Source: Heterostelium multicystogenum
Taxonomy: Eukaryota > Evosea > Eumycetozoa > Acytosteliales > Acytosteliaceae
Reading direction: 5' to 3'
Assembly: GCA_003667245.1 (NCBI GenBank)
Contig: RCNN01000101.1
Location: 1 to 64,000 of the forward strand
DNA: 64,000 nt
Shown: positions 10,619-23,439 of the stretch, one piece after another
How positions within the stretch are numbered: the first letter of the stretch is position 1
Layout of the letters: every line of letters begins with the position of its first letter
Program-made: the position numbers and the translations under genes
Notes under the pieces: model-generated
Seen by the model: only the letters and a program-made list of their open reading frames with translations
Database searches by the model: none
What the model was told of the DNA's origin: nothing

Positions 10619-12966
10619 GCTATCTGGCTATGCTTCTCAATACAAATAACAATAATAGGGATCAAAGTAGTCGCGTGTTTTGTGGGGATCGACACTAAAA
10701 TGTCCGATACATTAAGTGTTTCCAATCATATTGTCATTTAAGGTAATATCTTTTTAAAAGTGATCACTTTTATAATGTTTTGAATTGGTTATTTATCTTG
10801 TTATGCAAACATGAGAACTCAAAAACTTTAGATACTTTACAAACTGGACGGTAATTGATTTAAATAACAGCTTAAACTAAACTAAACAAAACTATTGATA
10901 TCATTATATGTATTATTATATTAATCAACTAATTATCATAATGATAACAAACTGGTAATTAACTACAAGCAAATGAATTGCAGTGTGCAAACAAATAAAG
11001 ATCAAATACAAGTTTTTAGTTTTTTTTTTTAGATATTTTAAACGTTTTTTTTTTTTTCATCGGTCAAACTTATTTGACCTTGGACAATTGTAGTGCCAAA
11101 ACCAACCAAGTTGTTGGAGATGATTTTTTTTAAAAGTTAAAAACTTTCTAGGTCTCTCAAAATATTATTAATTAATTGTTTGAAAAAGTTAATAATTATT
11201 TGAAACATCTATAAATATACATTAGTTTAGTATATTTATTGATTGATAATATATATATTAATTTAAATTAATATCAACTCTTAATTTTAGTTTATAAATC
11301 TTATTACAATAATTTTATTTTGTTGATATATTATTAAAAAACAAAACCCAACGATTTAAAAAGAAAGGTAAAAATACAACATATACAACAATCCAAACAA
11401 TAACTATGGATGAGGATTTGGATGTATTGAACTGATTGATTGTGATTGTTTTAATTACCTATGTTTTTCTTTTTTGGTGCTAAGTTTCCAATAAAGGTTA
11501 AAGGCATCATGATATATTTCTTTTGAAAATATCTTTGGACGGGGTGATTTCATTTCATTTATTGATTTTTGTTGTTTTTATTGATAGAAAACCAAAATAC
11601 ACACCTTCTGCTGTTGTTGGATCGTATCAGAGAGGAAAGTTATCCAACTTTCAAAACTGTTAGTTATAGGATGTGTGATTGATATCTTTGAGGTGTTTTT
11701 GTTTGTAACTGATTGCCTCAGCAACAACAACACCAATATAACAACCATCATATGAAAACAACAAGTGTTGTTGGTAGAAGGTTGGTGCAGAATTCTATTC
11801 TATTTCTTTCTTTGTTACTCATCTTGCTGCACTTTGTAATAACAATACAATTTTAAGGTATTCCGCACCGCAAACATTCTGAAAATACACCAATCGATAA
11901 TTGTGTTTAAGTTTATCTATTCATTCAATTCAGTGTCCAATCAGCACTCAATATTATCCAATTCATTAATTTACAGAAACTTCTTTTGAGTACATACTTC
12001 ATTAGAAAACACTAAAGATATACGTTTGCCTTTGGCACACTTCATATTAATACTATTATTTAGTCATAGCAAAAACTTCATCACCAATACAACAGAGTAC
12101 ATACTGAGTAGTAGTCGTAGAGTGAAGTAATAGAATCAACAATAACAACCACAGCACCATCAACAACACCAACAAAAGCAATTGTTCCAACACAATTGAA
12201 TTACACAAACAATCCATCCATCCATTCCAATCACAGAAATAGATAAATTAATATAATAATTAATTCACATTATTAACAATAATAATAACAACTTGTGGAT
12301 AGTCTTTTTTTACTTTGATCAAACCAAAAACCTGCCCAATCATCATACAACTTAATCTTATTTATTAATATTAAATTTAATTATTTTGTTCTTCTTTATT
12401 TAAACAAACATCATTCATTACACTTTGAACTTTTATAAATACATTTTATATTTTCTCATCTCAATCTATGACAATACCATTTTTCACATAAATTAAAACA
12501 ACATCCATCATAATTCATGTTTTTGTAATAATCACCAAAATAACACCTTGTGAATCTAACAGCAAAACAGCAAATACTACAAAGAACTCAATTTGTAATT
12601 TGTAAATTTTTTTTTATTATTTTGACAAAATTTGGTGTGAATTGATCCACTCCCAATCATTATTCAAAACAAAAATCCAAAAAAAGATTCCAGACTCCTA
12701 AATTAAACAAAATTTTGTTTTCATTTTAAATGTGTGTTGTCTAAAGTTCATATCATCACCCAAAAACAGCAAAAACCTAAATACAACTTTTTTTCTTTTA
12801 TTTTTTCAACAACAGATAGAAACAGCAGCTGCTGAGGATAAATACATATCAGCACCCTCAACATTTCAAGTTGCTGTTTTCTTTGATTGTCAAATAAAAT
12901 CTAGAGTGTAAGCTTTAATTGGACGCAAGACAGTGTCTTGCCTCAATTTGGTTAAAAAGTCAAGTG

Positions 12967-15502
12967 ATGGATACACACAAAAATAAAATTCACCTCAGCC
13001 ACATAATAAACTTGTCCAACGATGACGATGAGTTGTTGCCAAGTCCCAGAACACGTTCCTCCACTTCTACCTCTTCCTCTGTTTTAACAAATAACACTAG
13101 TATTAGTAGTAGTAATATTAAACAGCCGCCATTCAAGCAGTTCAGCAGCTTTGATCCCGATGAAGATAGAATGGACATAAAGAGGACAACTACTACTTCT
13201 AACTTTTCGCCAAATATCAACAATGGAGCATCCTCTGATATTCCCGGTAGTCCAAACATTGGCTACAGCAATAATCCTGATTTTCCTGGCAACATAACAG
13301 GTCGTAAGAGATCTATTAATTTGCCTTCTCTGAGTTTTGTCGAAAAGGGTCCATCTACCAACTCACCACAAACAATCAATCGTGACTCTTCACCATCACC
13401 ACCACTTCTACCAAGCTTCATTTCTCCACACCACCCACACTATCCATCTGATCCAACGAGCCGATTGAAATCACACAGTTTCAGTGCATTTGAAAATTCA
13501 CCACCAACCTCACCACTCATAGCCATAGCTCACCAACTGAATGGCTTAAAGTCAATATCGTCTGCAACTCCACCCCACTATTCACCCACCTCGTCGCCAG
13601 TTTCATCGCCATCAAAATCATCAACATCATCCTCAAACATACTGCCAACACTTCCAAAAATCATGGGAGCGTCATCCACATCTAACTCCACGCCCTCAAA
13701 CAATTCATCTGAAGGCAGTGGTAATACCTCTACACAGACAACACCCAACGCACCAATGTCTCCAATTACGCTCCACAATCGATACTCAACAAGTGTCACA
13801 CATTCACCAGCTTATAACTCGCCAAGAATGCATCACATGCGCCCACCAGGTGATCTTCTAAGCTCACCGCCTCCCCCAATCGATCGTTCACCAATACTCT
13901 CTCAGTCGCATCTTTATAAAAAACGAAGCAACAGCCTAAATATTTTCGGATCTCACAGTGACTCCATTCCATTCCCACAGCCAGCTCCTGCTTCGCAGCA
14001 AGACCAATACCACAATCAGCTCCGATCACCGCCAATACCATCCAACTCACTTTCAGCCTCAACGCCTCCGATCGTATCCTCCACACCATCCATCCGATAT
14101 AAAACCCACTCACACCTACAATTTGAAGGTTCACAATCGATTCTCGAGACCTCCAGGTTTGAAAAGATTCCACTATTGATTGCAGCATTTCACAATGATT
14201 TGATAGGAATGAAAACAATGTTGGCAGCTGGTGCCGACTTGAATTACAAATGCCAAAATCGTGGATGGACTCCTCTTATGTTAGCAACCCAATGTAATCA
14301 TTTTGATATGGTCGATTTTTTATTGGATCAAAAGTACAGTCATACATATATACAATCCATTTCATTTCATTCATTAACCAATTTATTTATCTAAATTTAG
14401 GAATATTGAAATTGATACACAAAATTTAGATGGTAGTACCGCTTTATCCATTGCATGTTCAAACTCCAACATTGATCTGGTTAGAAAGCTTTTATCCAAA
14501 GGTGCCAATCCAAATATCCAAAATAGGTAAGATTATTCCAAAAACTTGACATTTTTATTAATAAATACTAACTTGTTTATTTTCGTAAAAAGAACTGGGA
14601 CAACTCCATTGATGGTTTCATGCGCTTTGGGTGATAGAGATATTGTAACAATTTTATTAAAATATAATGCAATGGTTAATGCTGTTGATCAGAGAGGTTA
14701 TTCTCCATTAATGTATACTCAAATCTACGGATTCAAATTAAATAGTAACTATCCACCTCTAGCATATAAACTAAACAAAATATACCAACACCGACCTATT
14801 TTTGATACTATTTAGATAACGAAAACCATTTTGATGGAAAAATTGTGTGTGGGGAAATGCTGGACCAAAGAAGAGAGATTGTCCAGGTATTGCTAAACTA
14901 TGGCTCAAGAATAGATATTATCAGTAGCGACGAGTGGACCCCTTTGAAATTAGCTATCAAGCATGGTCCACTCGACTTTGCAGAGTACATCATCGATATG
15001 GACGAAAACTTGCTTCTGGAAACTGATTCGCACGGATGGACATGCTTAAATTTGGCAATTCGTTACTCTCCGATCGAAGTAATTGATATGATCCTGAAAA
15101 AAAGGCTACCCCATCAATAGCAATATCCAACACCTGGTATCGATCACCCAGCAACACCATCAACAACAACATCCGACTCCGCCACACGAAACAATATCGC
15201 CACTTCATCTTGCCATTCAATTCCGTAATGTGGATGTAGTTGAAAAACTCATTGCCTATGGTCTAGACACGCTACAACATGGAAATCCACAAGACATCAT
15301 CGACCTCTGCAAGGAGTCAAATAAACCTGACATAGAACAATTCCTAACGGAAATCTTCATTCAAAAACTCCATAATAACAATAGTAGTGGCAATAGCAAC
15401 AACCAACCACCGCACCATCAGCAGCAACAGCCAATCCCAAACCTGCAGCAATCACCACAAATTTCATCAGCCCTGGCGCAACACCTCCGCTTCAACAGCT
15501 AA
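12967..15502 (+). CDS. Ankyrin-repeat protein with long Ser/Pro-rich N-terminal half
   Basis: The first in-frame ATG is at 12967 (MDTHKNKIHLSHI). About 385 residues of Ser/Pro/Thr/Asn-rich, probably disordered sequence follow, with many S-P pairs that could be proline-directed phosphorylation sites. Ankyrin repeats then begin (IPLLIAAFHNDLIGMKTML, RGWTPLMLATQ, DGSTALSIACSNSN, GTTPLMVSCALGD, EWTPLKLAIKHG, GWTCLNLAIRYS, SPLHLAIQFRN). Introns are 14334-14400, 14527-14592 and probably 14745-14815, all GT-AG and phase-consistent. One break in an A7 run near 15103 is repaired by removing one A and rejoins the last repeats. The C-terminus is His/Gln-rich. The stop at 15502 is the simplest end. Another frame break near 15470 could extend the protein to about 15657 or 15780. 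Repeats suggest protein binding; the partner is unknown. Confidence 0.82.
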
Positions 15503-18500
15503 TGGTGTTTTGTGCAACCAACAATATAAAACCACTCGCCTTCCACTTACTATACCAAATGTTCTGTGGTTTAATATCAATAACTTCGCCGATATTAAAA
15601 AAGCCCTCCAACACATCCAATTTGTCAATGAATCACCCAAACACCCAAAATTGTAATTTTCCCCTAATTAATAACACAGCCTCACCCCACTCAAAACCAC
15701 TCAAACCCTTGTATGTTCAAACAATCCAACTCACGTCACATCCACTATCCATCCAATCAAATAAAGAAAATGTTTCTTGATCACTAATAATATATTAAAC
15801 GGTTGTCGTCATCCTATAAATAGTTCACAAACTGGTGGTCACCAAGTCAAAATAAGGAATGTTCCATCCACTATATTCTTATTATTTTTTATTATTTATT
15901 TAAATTTTAAATTAATTTTTTAATAATAAGGAAAAAGATACGCATGAGGCTTGGTTGTGTGTGGGTTGGTTTCGTAAAATAAAATAAAAAAATAAATAAA
16001 ATTTTGCAAATAAAAAATTGTAAACATTTGACCAGAGAGGGTTAATTTAATTTATTTCTCGATAAAGCGGTGATGTTTGACTTTTTTAAAAAAGCAAGGT
16101 TCGTCTCAATTTTATTTTATTAAAATTTGTCAATGAAAAATCTTAGTAACATTATGATCTAATAGATTTTGTTGTTGCGAGTGGGAACTTGCCCAAATTC
16201 AGATCTAATTGTAGACTGCCTGACTCAACGTATTTGGTGATGTGTAAAATAGAAAATCAGATAAATTAGTTGATGTATGTTTACATCCGGTCAAAATTTG
16301 GTGACCTTTCCACCACTACCACGATTTTAATTTGAATTTTTGCACCAAAAACCATGGAGAGTTGTACACACCTCATAAAATCTGTGGTCACATGATCTTT
16401 TTTAGTTTTTTCAAATGACAAAGAAAACCATCTACCCGCAAAATTATCCTGTTTTTGAATTGTTTTTTTGGAATTGTGTGGTGTTTTTCATATGGTTTAT
16501 TGTGCTTGTTTACAGGGATTTCACGTTTGGGGGTGACCTGTGTGGTTTTCCATGCACTAATCAGAATTTCATTTAAACAACCAACCACACCCTTCATCTA
16601 GCAAGAGTGGTATAAGCTGAGATGATTGATGGTGGTTGATATTTGCACCATCAAAAAGATCCGATCGAGTTTTATATGTTAAAAGAAGAATTTAGAATGT
16701 GTTTGCATGCAAATTTTTTATTTTATCTGGTAGGTTTAGTTTGAGCTAACAAAACTACTATTTTATTTTATTTAGTGATCGAAAGTGAAAAAACAACAAA
16801 CAACCAATAAATAAAGAGAGAGATAATTAAGTTATTAATTAATTAATAAATAATAATAATCATCATACCTCTAGCACAAAGTTAAAGTAATAAATTAATT
16901 TAATCAATACAAGTTAGTTTACAAACATAAGAATCGTCATTATCACTTCATCGTAATTAAATAATCCAAAGATTTAATTAATTCTAGATTTTGGTAAATA
17001 TCACCTATAAGCACACATAACAATACTATACTATATACTATACTATTTATACATATATTTCATTATACTTTCTCTTTTATTCTTTCACCATAATATTATT
17101 ACTTTTATCTATTTTTTACAACCAACAATCGTATCCATATTGCCACAGTCGTACTATTAATGTTATTATGTATTTGTTTTTGACTTATAATTTAATTACT
17201 ACGCTATTCACCCAACCAATCAATAAGCGGACACCACACTTTAAATGGCAGCAGTAGTAAGTCACCCAGAGTAGTTGTTGTTTTTTATTTGTCAACCATG
17301 GTTGGTTACACTTCCGTCATCTTAAGTTTTTATTTTTTCATTTCAATTCCACTCTTGTTGGAATGAGTGTGATTTTGTGCCAACAATTTTAAAAATATTG
17401 TCAAACCAACCCTCGATGGACGCAGCAATCCATCAAATTTGTTTGATCAATAATTACCATCTAAAATAATAACAACACACTACCATCAATAAACAACACA
17501 ACAACAACAACCACTAAACTGTGTGAATTCAATAGCAATCATCCATACACAAACCATCAACACAATCTAATTAAGAAGAAAACGGATTTACCAATTGGAT
17601 TACCACACTTCACTTATGATTATCATAGGTGTAAATATATCGATTTGTGATATTGGCAACAACAATCAACACACTTGTTTTTAATATTGTCTGATTATCG
17701 ACGAAAATTGATTAATCCGTTCAATTCCATTTCTTCCTTATTATCTGTTTAATAGTGAAATGTAATGCCATCTCACGTTTACAAAGTTGGAAATTCTTCA
17801 AACTTTAGTGGACACTTCAGAACTGGCATATTCGTTTCTTTTTATAACCACAATGATCAATCACATGATCTACCACAACAAATATTTTAATCCTGTTGTT
17901 TTTGTTGTTATTATTATTGTTATAAATTTCATCATTTTATGGTGGTGTTATCGTTAATGAACACAACACCAACCAATTGCTTTTAACTCCTTAATCAACA
18001 AATACTCTTTACTCACACACCAACAACAGCAGCAACCACAATAACATCACTCTAATTTATTAGTAACACACACACACTTTACTGTACCTTGTACCTGATG
18101 AAATTGGAATCTTTTGCTATACAAAGGATCCAATCACAGATTAATTTCGAAATTATAGATTTTCCAAAAGCGGATTGATCTATTGCATCTCAACTATAAA
18201 TATAATTTCAAAACATGCATATTCCCTTTTTTATAAATAATATCATGTATCATCTCACCACTTCCTTTGAAATGATTGATATATTATTTATGACATCGGG
18301 GTTGTTGTATTGATGGCACTCAATCAATTAAACACCATATTTAATCGACGACTTTAACACCACCACCACCACTACTATCACCACTACTCGACTATTTAAA
18401 TTTCAACATTTTCAATTGACACAACTCAGATAATGAGTTGTGTACTGAATGCCAATAATACCATCATCATCAGCATCATCATCATCACAATAACAACAGC

Positions 18501-18801
18501 ATGTTATCATCATCATCATCAATTTCAATTCACCCAACACAACTTAACAATAACAATAACCAATGTTTAGCAACAATATACATACATGAGTTATAAACCA
18601 ACCCGTGATGACACTTTAAAATTGATTCACTGATAATACGACTTATACAACTTAATTATTATTTGTATGGGATTTGTAGACAGATTTGTAAATAGATACA
18701 TCTGTCCACCCTAGTTAACCCTATCTCATATTACTATTACGAACTTTTAGCTTGTAGTAGTGTTTCTGATATCACATCTAAGCAGCAGAAATAACAACAG
18801 T

Positions 18802-18815
18802 GGTGTGGGTGGTGG
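18802..18815. promoter_or_regulatory. G-box-like G/T-rich element
   Basis: GGTGTGGGTGGTGG stands out in DNA that is otherwise A/T-rich. G/T-rich boxes of this kind are bound by GBF upstream of post-aggregative genes in Dictyostelium. It lies about 1 kb upstream of the next gene. The functional assignment is inference. Confidence 0.25.
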
Positions 18816-19175
18816 TTTGCGTTTGTTTGTATGTCTGTTCGTTGGTGATGTGGTGGCTGTTGTTGATTCCATCTATCCATCTATCTATCTTAATTAATAT
18901 ACATTATAAAGTAGACTATTTTTAATTAAAAGTAGTATTATAATAAAATCATCCACCCTTTTGTTATTGCCATTTCACCTTTTAAACATTGAAAGCTCAT
19001 ATATCGAGTTAATGTATTTTTTAGTTGTTGTTGGCTGATGGCTGTTGGTTGGGTTGTTGCAACAGCAGCGATGTTGTCTCCCAAAACTATATATGTATAT
19101 ATAATCTACACTTTGGATAGTGATATAATATATCTCACACGTTCACACCAACCCACAGTTCAACTCATTTCATTT

Positions 19176-19191
19176 CCTCACACACACACCC
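19176..19191. promoter_or_regulatory. CA-rich element, G-box-like on the other strand
   Basis: CCTCACACACACACCC is a run of alternating C/A and reads as a G/T-rich box on the minus strand. It lies about 630 bp upstream of the ATG at 19823. It could equally be a simple repeat. Confidence 0.25.
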
Positions 19192-19822
19192 TCTTGCCAT
19201 CCAATTATAATTCTAACATGCCAACTCAATTAATTAACCATTCGTTCAAACGTTTGCCCACACCTCTTACCACTACTTCCACCACAGTATTACTATTCAC
19301 ACCAAAACTAATCCAACAACAACAACAACAAAACCCAACACCAACATCACCCCAAATACTACTGCCAATAATAACAAATATTAACAACCAAACAATTAAT
19401 TTAATTTACCACCCCACTTTCTTATCCCATCTAAAATAGACACATTCTCAGCTATTCTGAACCAACCAACAATCTTCTTCTGTTACTCACTCCATATTCA
19501 CTACTTAATTTGCAGCCAGCCTCTTAAGTTTCTTTTTCTATTTCTATATCCACTCTCCAATAAATACAATAACTTTTTATATAAAATAATAACATCATCA
19601 TCATCATCATCAAAATTATCATTTATATAAACCAACAAACAACAACTAACTTACTCTTATTCATTCAATTACCCTTTCTTTAAAATATCTTAGTTCTATT
19701 AGTAATACCTATAATCTTGATTAATTATATTTAATTTATATAAAATTATTTTTTAAAAATTAATTTAATCAATCAATCAATCAAATCCAAATCCAAAATT
19801 CACAATCAATCAGATCAGATCA

Positions 19823-20428
19823 ATGGATTCTTTATTGCCAGAGCTTGAGACATTCAATCTCATACATCCTACTTGTGTTTCCACGACTTCACATCAACTA
19901 AAGCAGCGTGAGATGCTTGCCAATCAGCCACTAGTGCTTTTTGAACTGCTGGATGAAGACGAAGAAGATGAAGAAATTACAAATACCACTTCCAAGTCCA
20001 TCGACATAAATAATACCTCCAAGCAAGAGGACATCACCAAACCATCTCAAAAGTGTTTACAACATAGATATAGTTCCGAATTCATATTTAACCCAATTAA
20101 CAAAAAATCAATTTCACCTTCACCATTGCAAACTGAATCATCCTCATTTTCACCATTATCCGACAAAAAAAGAAAAAGAGACGAAGATGAAGAAAATAAT
20201 ATAAATAATAACAATAACAATAATAATAATAATAATAGTATAAAATCAGAAAATAGTTTAAGTTTAAATAATATTTTTTTAAATAATAATAACAGTAATA
20301 GTAATTTTTTAAATAATAACAATAATAATAGTAATAATAATAATAGTAGTTCAATTAATTTCTTTTTTCCAAGTAACCCAAGCAAATATTTAAAGAGTTT
20401 AAAGCACCCAAAGATTGTTTTTACCTAA
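19823..20428 (+). CDS. Poly-Asn nuclear-looking protein of unknown function
   Basis: Intact 201-residue frame. Its first half is ordinary sequence (MDSLLPELETFNLIHPTC) with an acidic block DEDEEDEE at about residues 48-55. In the middle is SDKKRKRDEDEE, a classic basic nuclear-localisation cluster followed by acidic residues. The last third is dominated by Asn runs (codons AAT/AAC at about 20200-20345) and ends SLKHPKIVFT. The combination suggests a small nuclear regulator, but I see no known domain. A single exon preceded by an unusually long gene-free region. Confidence 0.65.
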   Translation: MDSLLPELETFNLIHPTCVSTTSHQLKQREMLANQPLVLFELLDEDEEDEEITNTTSKSIDINNTSKQEDITKPSQKCLQHRYSSEFIFNPINKKSISPSPLQTESSSFSPLSDKKRKRDEDEENNINNNNNNNNNNNSIKSENSLSLNNIFLNNNNSNSNFLNNNNNNSNNNNSSSINFFFPSNPSKYLKSLKHPKIVFT

Positions 20429-21375
20429 GTTTTTAAACAAAAAGAACCATATTTACTCTATAACTCAAACCATGCACAATAATATTTTCAGTTGCGTTAT
20501 TTCCCCTCCTTTGGAAGGATGGTGAAATTAAGATTGAATAAAATTATATTTAAATTTATTTATTAAAAAATAATTCTTTGTGTTATTTGTTTATTGATTC
20601 AATTATTGCTTATTAAAATTTCACAATATCTACATTGTGACAAGTTATTTTTTTATAGAGACATCATTAAATTTATCAATATAAAGAGTTAAAATGTTGT
20701 TGATCAACTCCTAATCTCATCAAAAGTATATGTATGAAAGGTATAAAAATACTGGCGATCTATAGATTGTTTAGTGTTAGTCCTTCATTCAAGGTCCTGT
20801 CCAAAATGACTAGATCTACCATATAAACTATATGATATCATATTAAATGTATAAAATATTTCTTGGTTGTACTTTCATTTTAAAATGTGGTACCCCATAT
20901 AATTGAGATTGGAGATATAAGATCAATCAAATCAAACTGGTGGTGATCAAAATTTTGTTAGTTCCCACCTTGTTGTGTTAAAGCCCTTGTCATTCTTTTA
21001 AAATCTTTCATACTGAACATTTTCACCACTTTGCATGTATACTGGATGGTTAGTGGCTTATCAAAAATGATCATTATATTATGGTATTCTAAAAACAATC
21101 ATCTTTCATTCATCCCTCTTTTAAGTTTAACTATTTATAAACGTCATTAAATTGATGTTCTATGTATAAGTGTGGTTTGTTTTTTGTGTTGTGTTTTATT
21201 GTAGTTGATTGTTTGATTGGCTGATTATTATTATCTTTTATGTTTTGGAATATATAATAAATACATTTAATTTATTATTGTTTTAAAAGTAAAAAAAAAG
21301 ATATATAGGTAGACTAGAATAGTTTTATTTTAAATCTACATTTAAATAGTTCAAATATAAACATAATCCAATACA
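20429..21375. other. Intergenic
   Basis: 947 bp of AT-rich DNA with no coding frame. A slightly more complex stretch at about 20700-20830 has no recognisable RNA consensus. Confidence 0.45.
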
Positions 21376-22551
21376 ATGGTTGTATCCAGAGAATTTATTA
21401 CACATCATTTAGAATATCTAAATTACTTCAGCGAAGTAGAAAAATCCCAGAGTGTAGATGGACTTTTCTACACATTTTTCATTATGGCAATAACTTTGAT
21501 TGGCTGGTGCACCGTCAAATCCATGATCAATTCAAATACCATATTTTCATTTAAACATATTATATACTTGCTTTTATTGCTATCATTATATTGTAAATAT
21601 TAGAATTGTATTTGGATAGTAAATTCAAAGGATGTAATATTAAAATAATAATACCAAATCATTTCACAGTAAGATATAATAATTTATGTCTGTATTATGT
21701 ATTGGCAGGTTCTAGGTATATTGCTAAAAAATTTATATTGGGTGGATATTTAATATCGAGACTTCTCAATTATACAACCTATGGAATGCTATTGAATCTA
21801 TGGGTCAGGCTCTACGACAATGTTTTCAAGGTAAAAGAAAACATTTTCAAAGTAAGACATTTTACAACCTATATCTATGCCTTCATCCATCTAGTATTTC
21901 TCGCAATATTCATCCCGATAATGATGTTCGACGAGTCCTCTCCCATATTCAAAGTCTTTTATAATCATGTCTATTTGTTATATATGATTATATATTCGGG
22001 TGGTGTTGGCATAGCATTTTTTTGTCTTTGGTTGTTTACTCAGAAGAGAATCAAGAAAGTCCTCAAAGATCGATGTCAACAATAGAGTAAGTTTTAAATT
22101 ATCAACAATCAATCAATGGAAGAGCCAGAAAGTATATCAAACTAATTGACAAGCAATCAAATAACAGATATTGATGATTTCTATTATATTATTTACTTTG
22201 TTAATGTTAAGAGATATCTTTCTTATATATACATATGTCCACGAAAATAGCGATAATTATATAATTAGAGCTGTTGACTCTATGATTTTTATTCAGCTGA
22301 ATGTTGGACTTGCACTAATTTTAGAGAAACCAGGCCGCTCCTCAACTAACACCAAATCAAACAGCCAAGAAACTCATTCTGATAAAAATAAAACCACAAC
22401 AACAGAGGTCAAATTGGAAGTGATCAAATCAAATGAGAACTCCCCTACCCTCCATGGTAAATCATCGAACACAGATGAGATCCATTCCAGTGGAGATGGA
22501 ACAGCGTCCAATCAAAACATAACAAATACAGATGAGGAAGAAAGACTATAA
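21376..22551 (+). CDS. Seven-transmembrane TOM1/GPR137-like protein, copy 1
   Basis: Three exons: 21376-21592, 21670-22086 and 22168-22551. Both introns are GT-AG and sit at the same positions and phases as in the neighbouring paralogue. The protein, about 340 residues, has seven hydrophobic segments, a signature LLNLWVRLYDNVFKVKE after the third, and a hydrophilic Ser/Thr/Asn-rich tail. The W-x-R-L-Y-x-x-V-F-K-x-K segment and topology resemble THH1/TOM1/TOM3-domain and GPR137 proteins. In those families the members are endolysosomal or vacuolar membrane proteins linked to small-GTPase signalling. One frame break lies just before the second intron (near 22060, AAA run). Removing one A gives the IDVNNR ending that matches the paralogue. 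Family assignment is by pattern and moderate. Confidence 0.65.
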
Positions 22552-23439
22552 TAATAACAAGAATAAACAAAAAAAAAATTAAATATTAAAAGGTTAATTT
22601 AAGTGAACTAAAAATACAAATTAACCTAATGCTTGATAAATGGTGTATTTCAGTTATAAAATCACCAAGCTAGTAGTTACTTAAAAGTGAATGGCTCTCA
22701 CTTTAAGAAATACACTAACTTATAACTAGTAATAGTAGTAGTAGTAGAAGTAGTAGTAGAAGTGAGATTGATTAATCAATCTATTACACTGCAGCAGCAG
22801 CAACAGAGTGTGAAGCATTGTGGTAAAATTGTGCTGGAATGCAGGTTAACTTACACACATCCAACTAAACCAACCCACCCCCTACATCCTACTATACTTA
22901 ATACATGGTAGGAGAGAAAGTGGTAAGTAGGTGTTAACAGTTGTTTTTATTTTTGTGATTTTGTCTGATTGTATCAATATGGGTGTTGTTGCAGGTTTGT
23001 TTAGGGTTGGGGTGTGATTGTGGTTAATAGTGTGATCAGAACATGCTATGATTTAATCATGTACACATATATATCTATACATATTATAGTGAGTATTGTT
23101 TGACATGTTTAATTAGCTTTCAAATACCTTTGTATAATGATCAGTTTTTTTACTGAAAAGCACATGGAAACAATTAGAAATAGTGCAATCGTTAGTTATG
23201 AGATTCAAGGGTGAATTGAAGGTGCTCAAAGAAATGTTTAATTCCATCCACAATCACCTATATATGATTTAATAATAAATTCTAACCATTGTTTTCCATT
23301 TCATTAAATTTAAGCCAGTCATTCAATCAATATTTCCAATTTGTAAATTCAATCACCAATAGCAATAACTAATATTGATTATTACCTTTTTCTTTATTTA
23401 TATAATTGTATTTTACACATTTCTTTTTTACAATTTAGG
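22552..23439. other. Intergenic spacer of the tandem pair
   Basis: 888 bp with TAG/GAA-type short repeats near 22730-22760 and a CAG run near 22790. A possible untranslated leader intron ends with TTTAG immediately before the ATG at 23440. Confidence 0.45.

Larger units (their letters stand above)
6602..12966. other. 6.4-kb gene-poor region
   Basis: Very AT-rich, with TTA/ATT repeats and long A/T runs. Neither strand shows a reading frame with protein-like composition over more than about 80 codons. Three small islands stand out: a possible signal-peptide exon at 7580-7641, a less AT-rich patch at about 10160-10420, and a possible RNA fold at 10533-10618. The last about 1 kb (about 11900-12966) is CAA/ACA-rich, as is common in leaders of developmentally regulated dictyostelid genes. 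It could be 5' UTR and promoter of the ankyrin gene. Confidence 0.5.
15503..19822. other. 4.3-kb gene-poor region
   Basis: AT-rich, with CAA/ACA and CAT-rich tracts and no convincing reading frame. A small frame at 19038-19439 is low complexity and is not accepted. The right half has G/T-rich and C/A-rich patches (18802-18815, 19176-19191) that resemble dictyostelid G-box elements. It may be a long promoter and leader for the gene at 19823. Confidence 0.45.

Noticed and set aside
16388..16597. 69-codon minus-strand frame
   Set aside because: Lys/Ile-rich, no known motif, no splice context; chance is sufficient.
19038..19439. 133-codon frame upstream of the poly-Asn gene
   Set aside because: Made of CA-rich low-complexity leader sequence (runs of T, P, Q, N), no domain, and it sits where promoter and leader are expected.
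20047..20385. Leu- and Tyr-rich minus-strand frames
   Set aside because: Antisense of the AAT/AAC tract that encodes poly-Asn on the plus strand.
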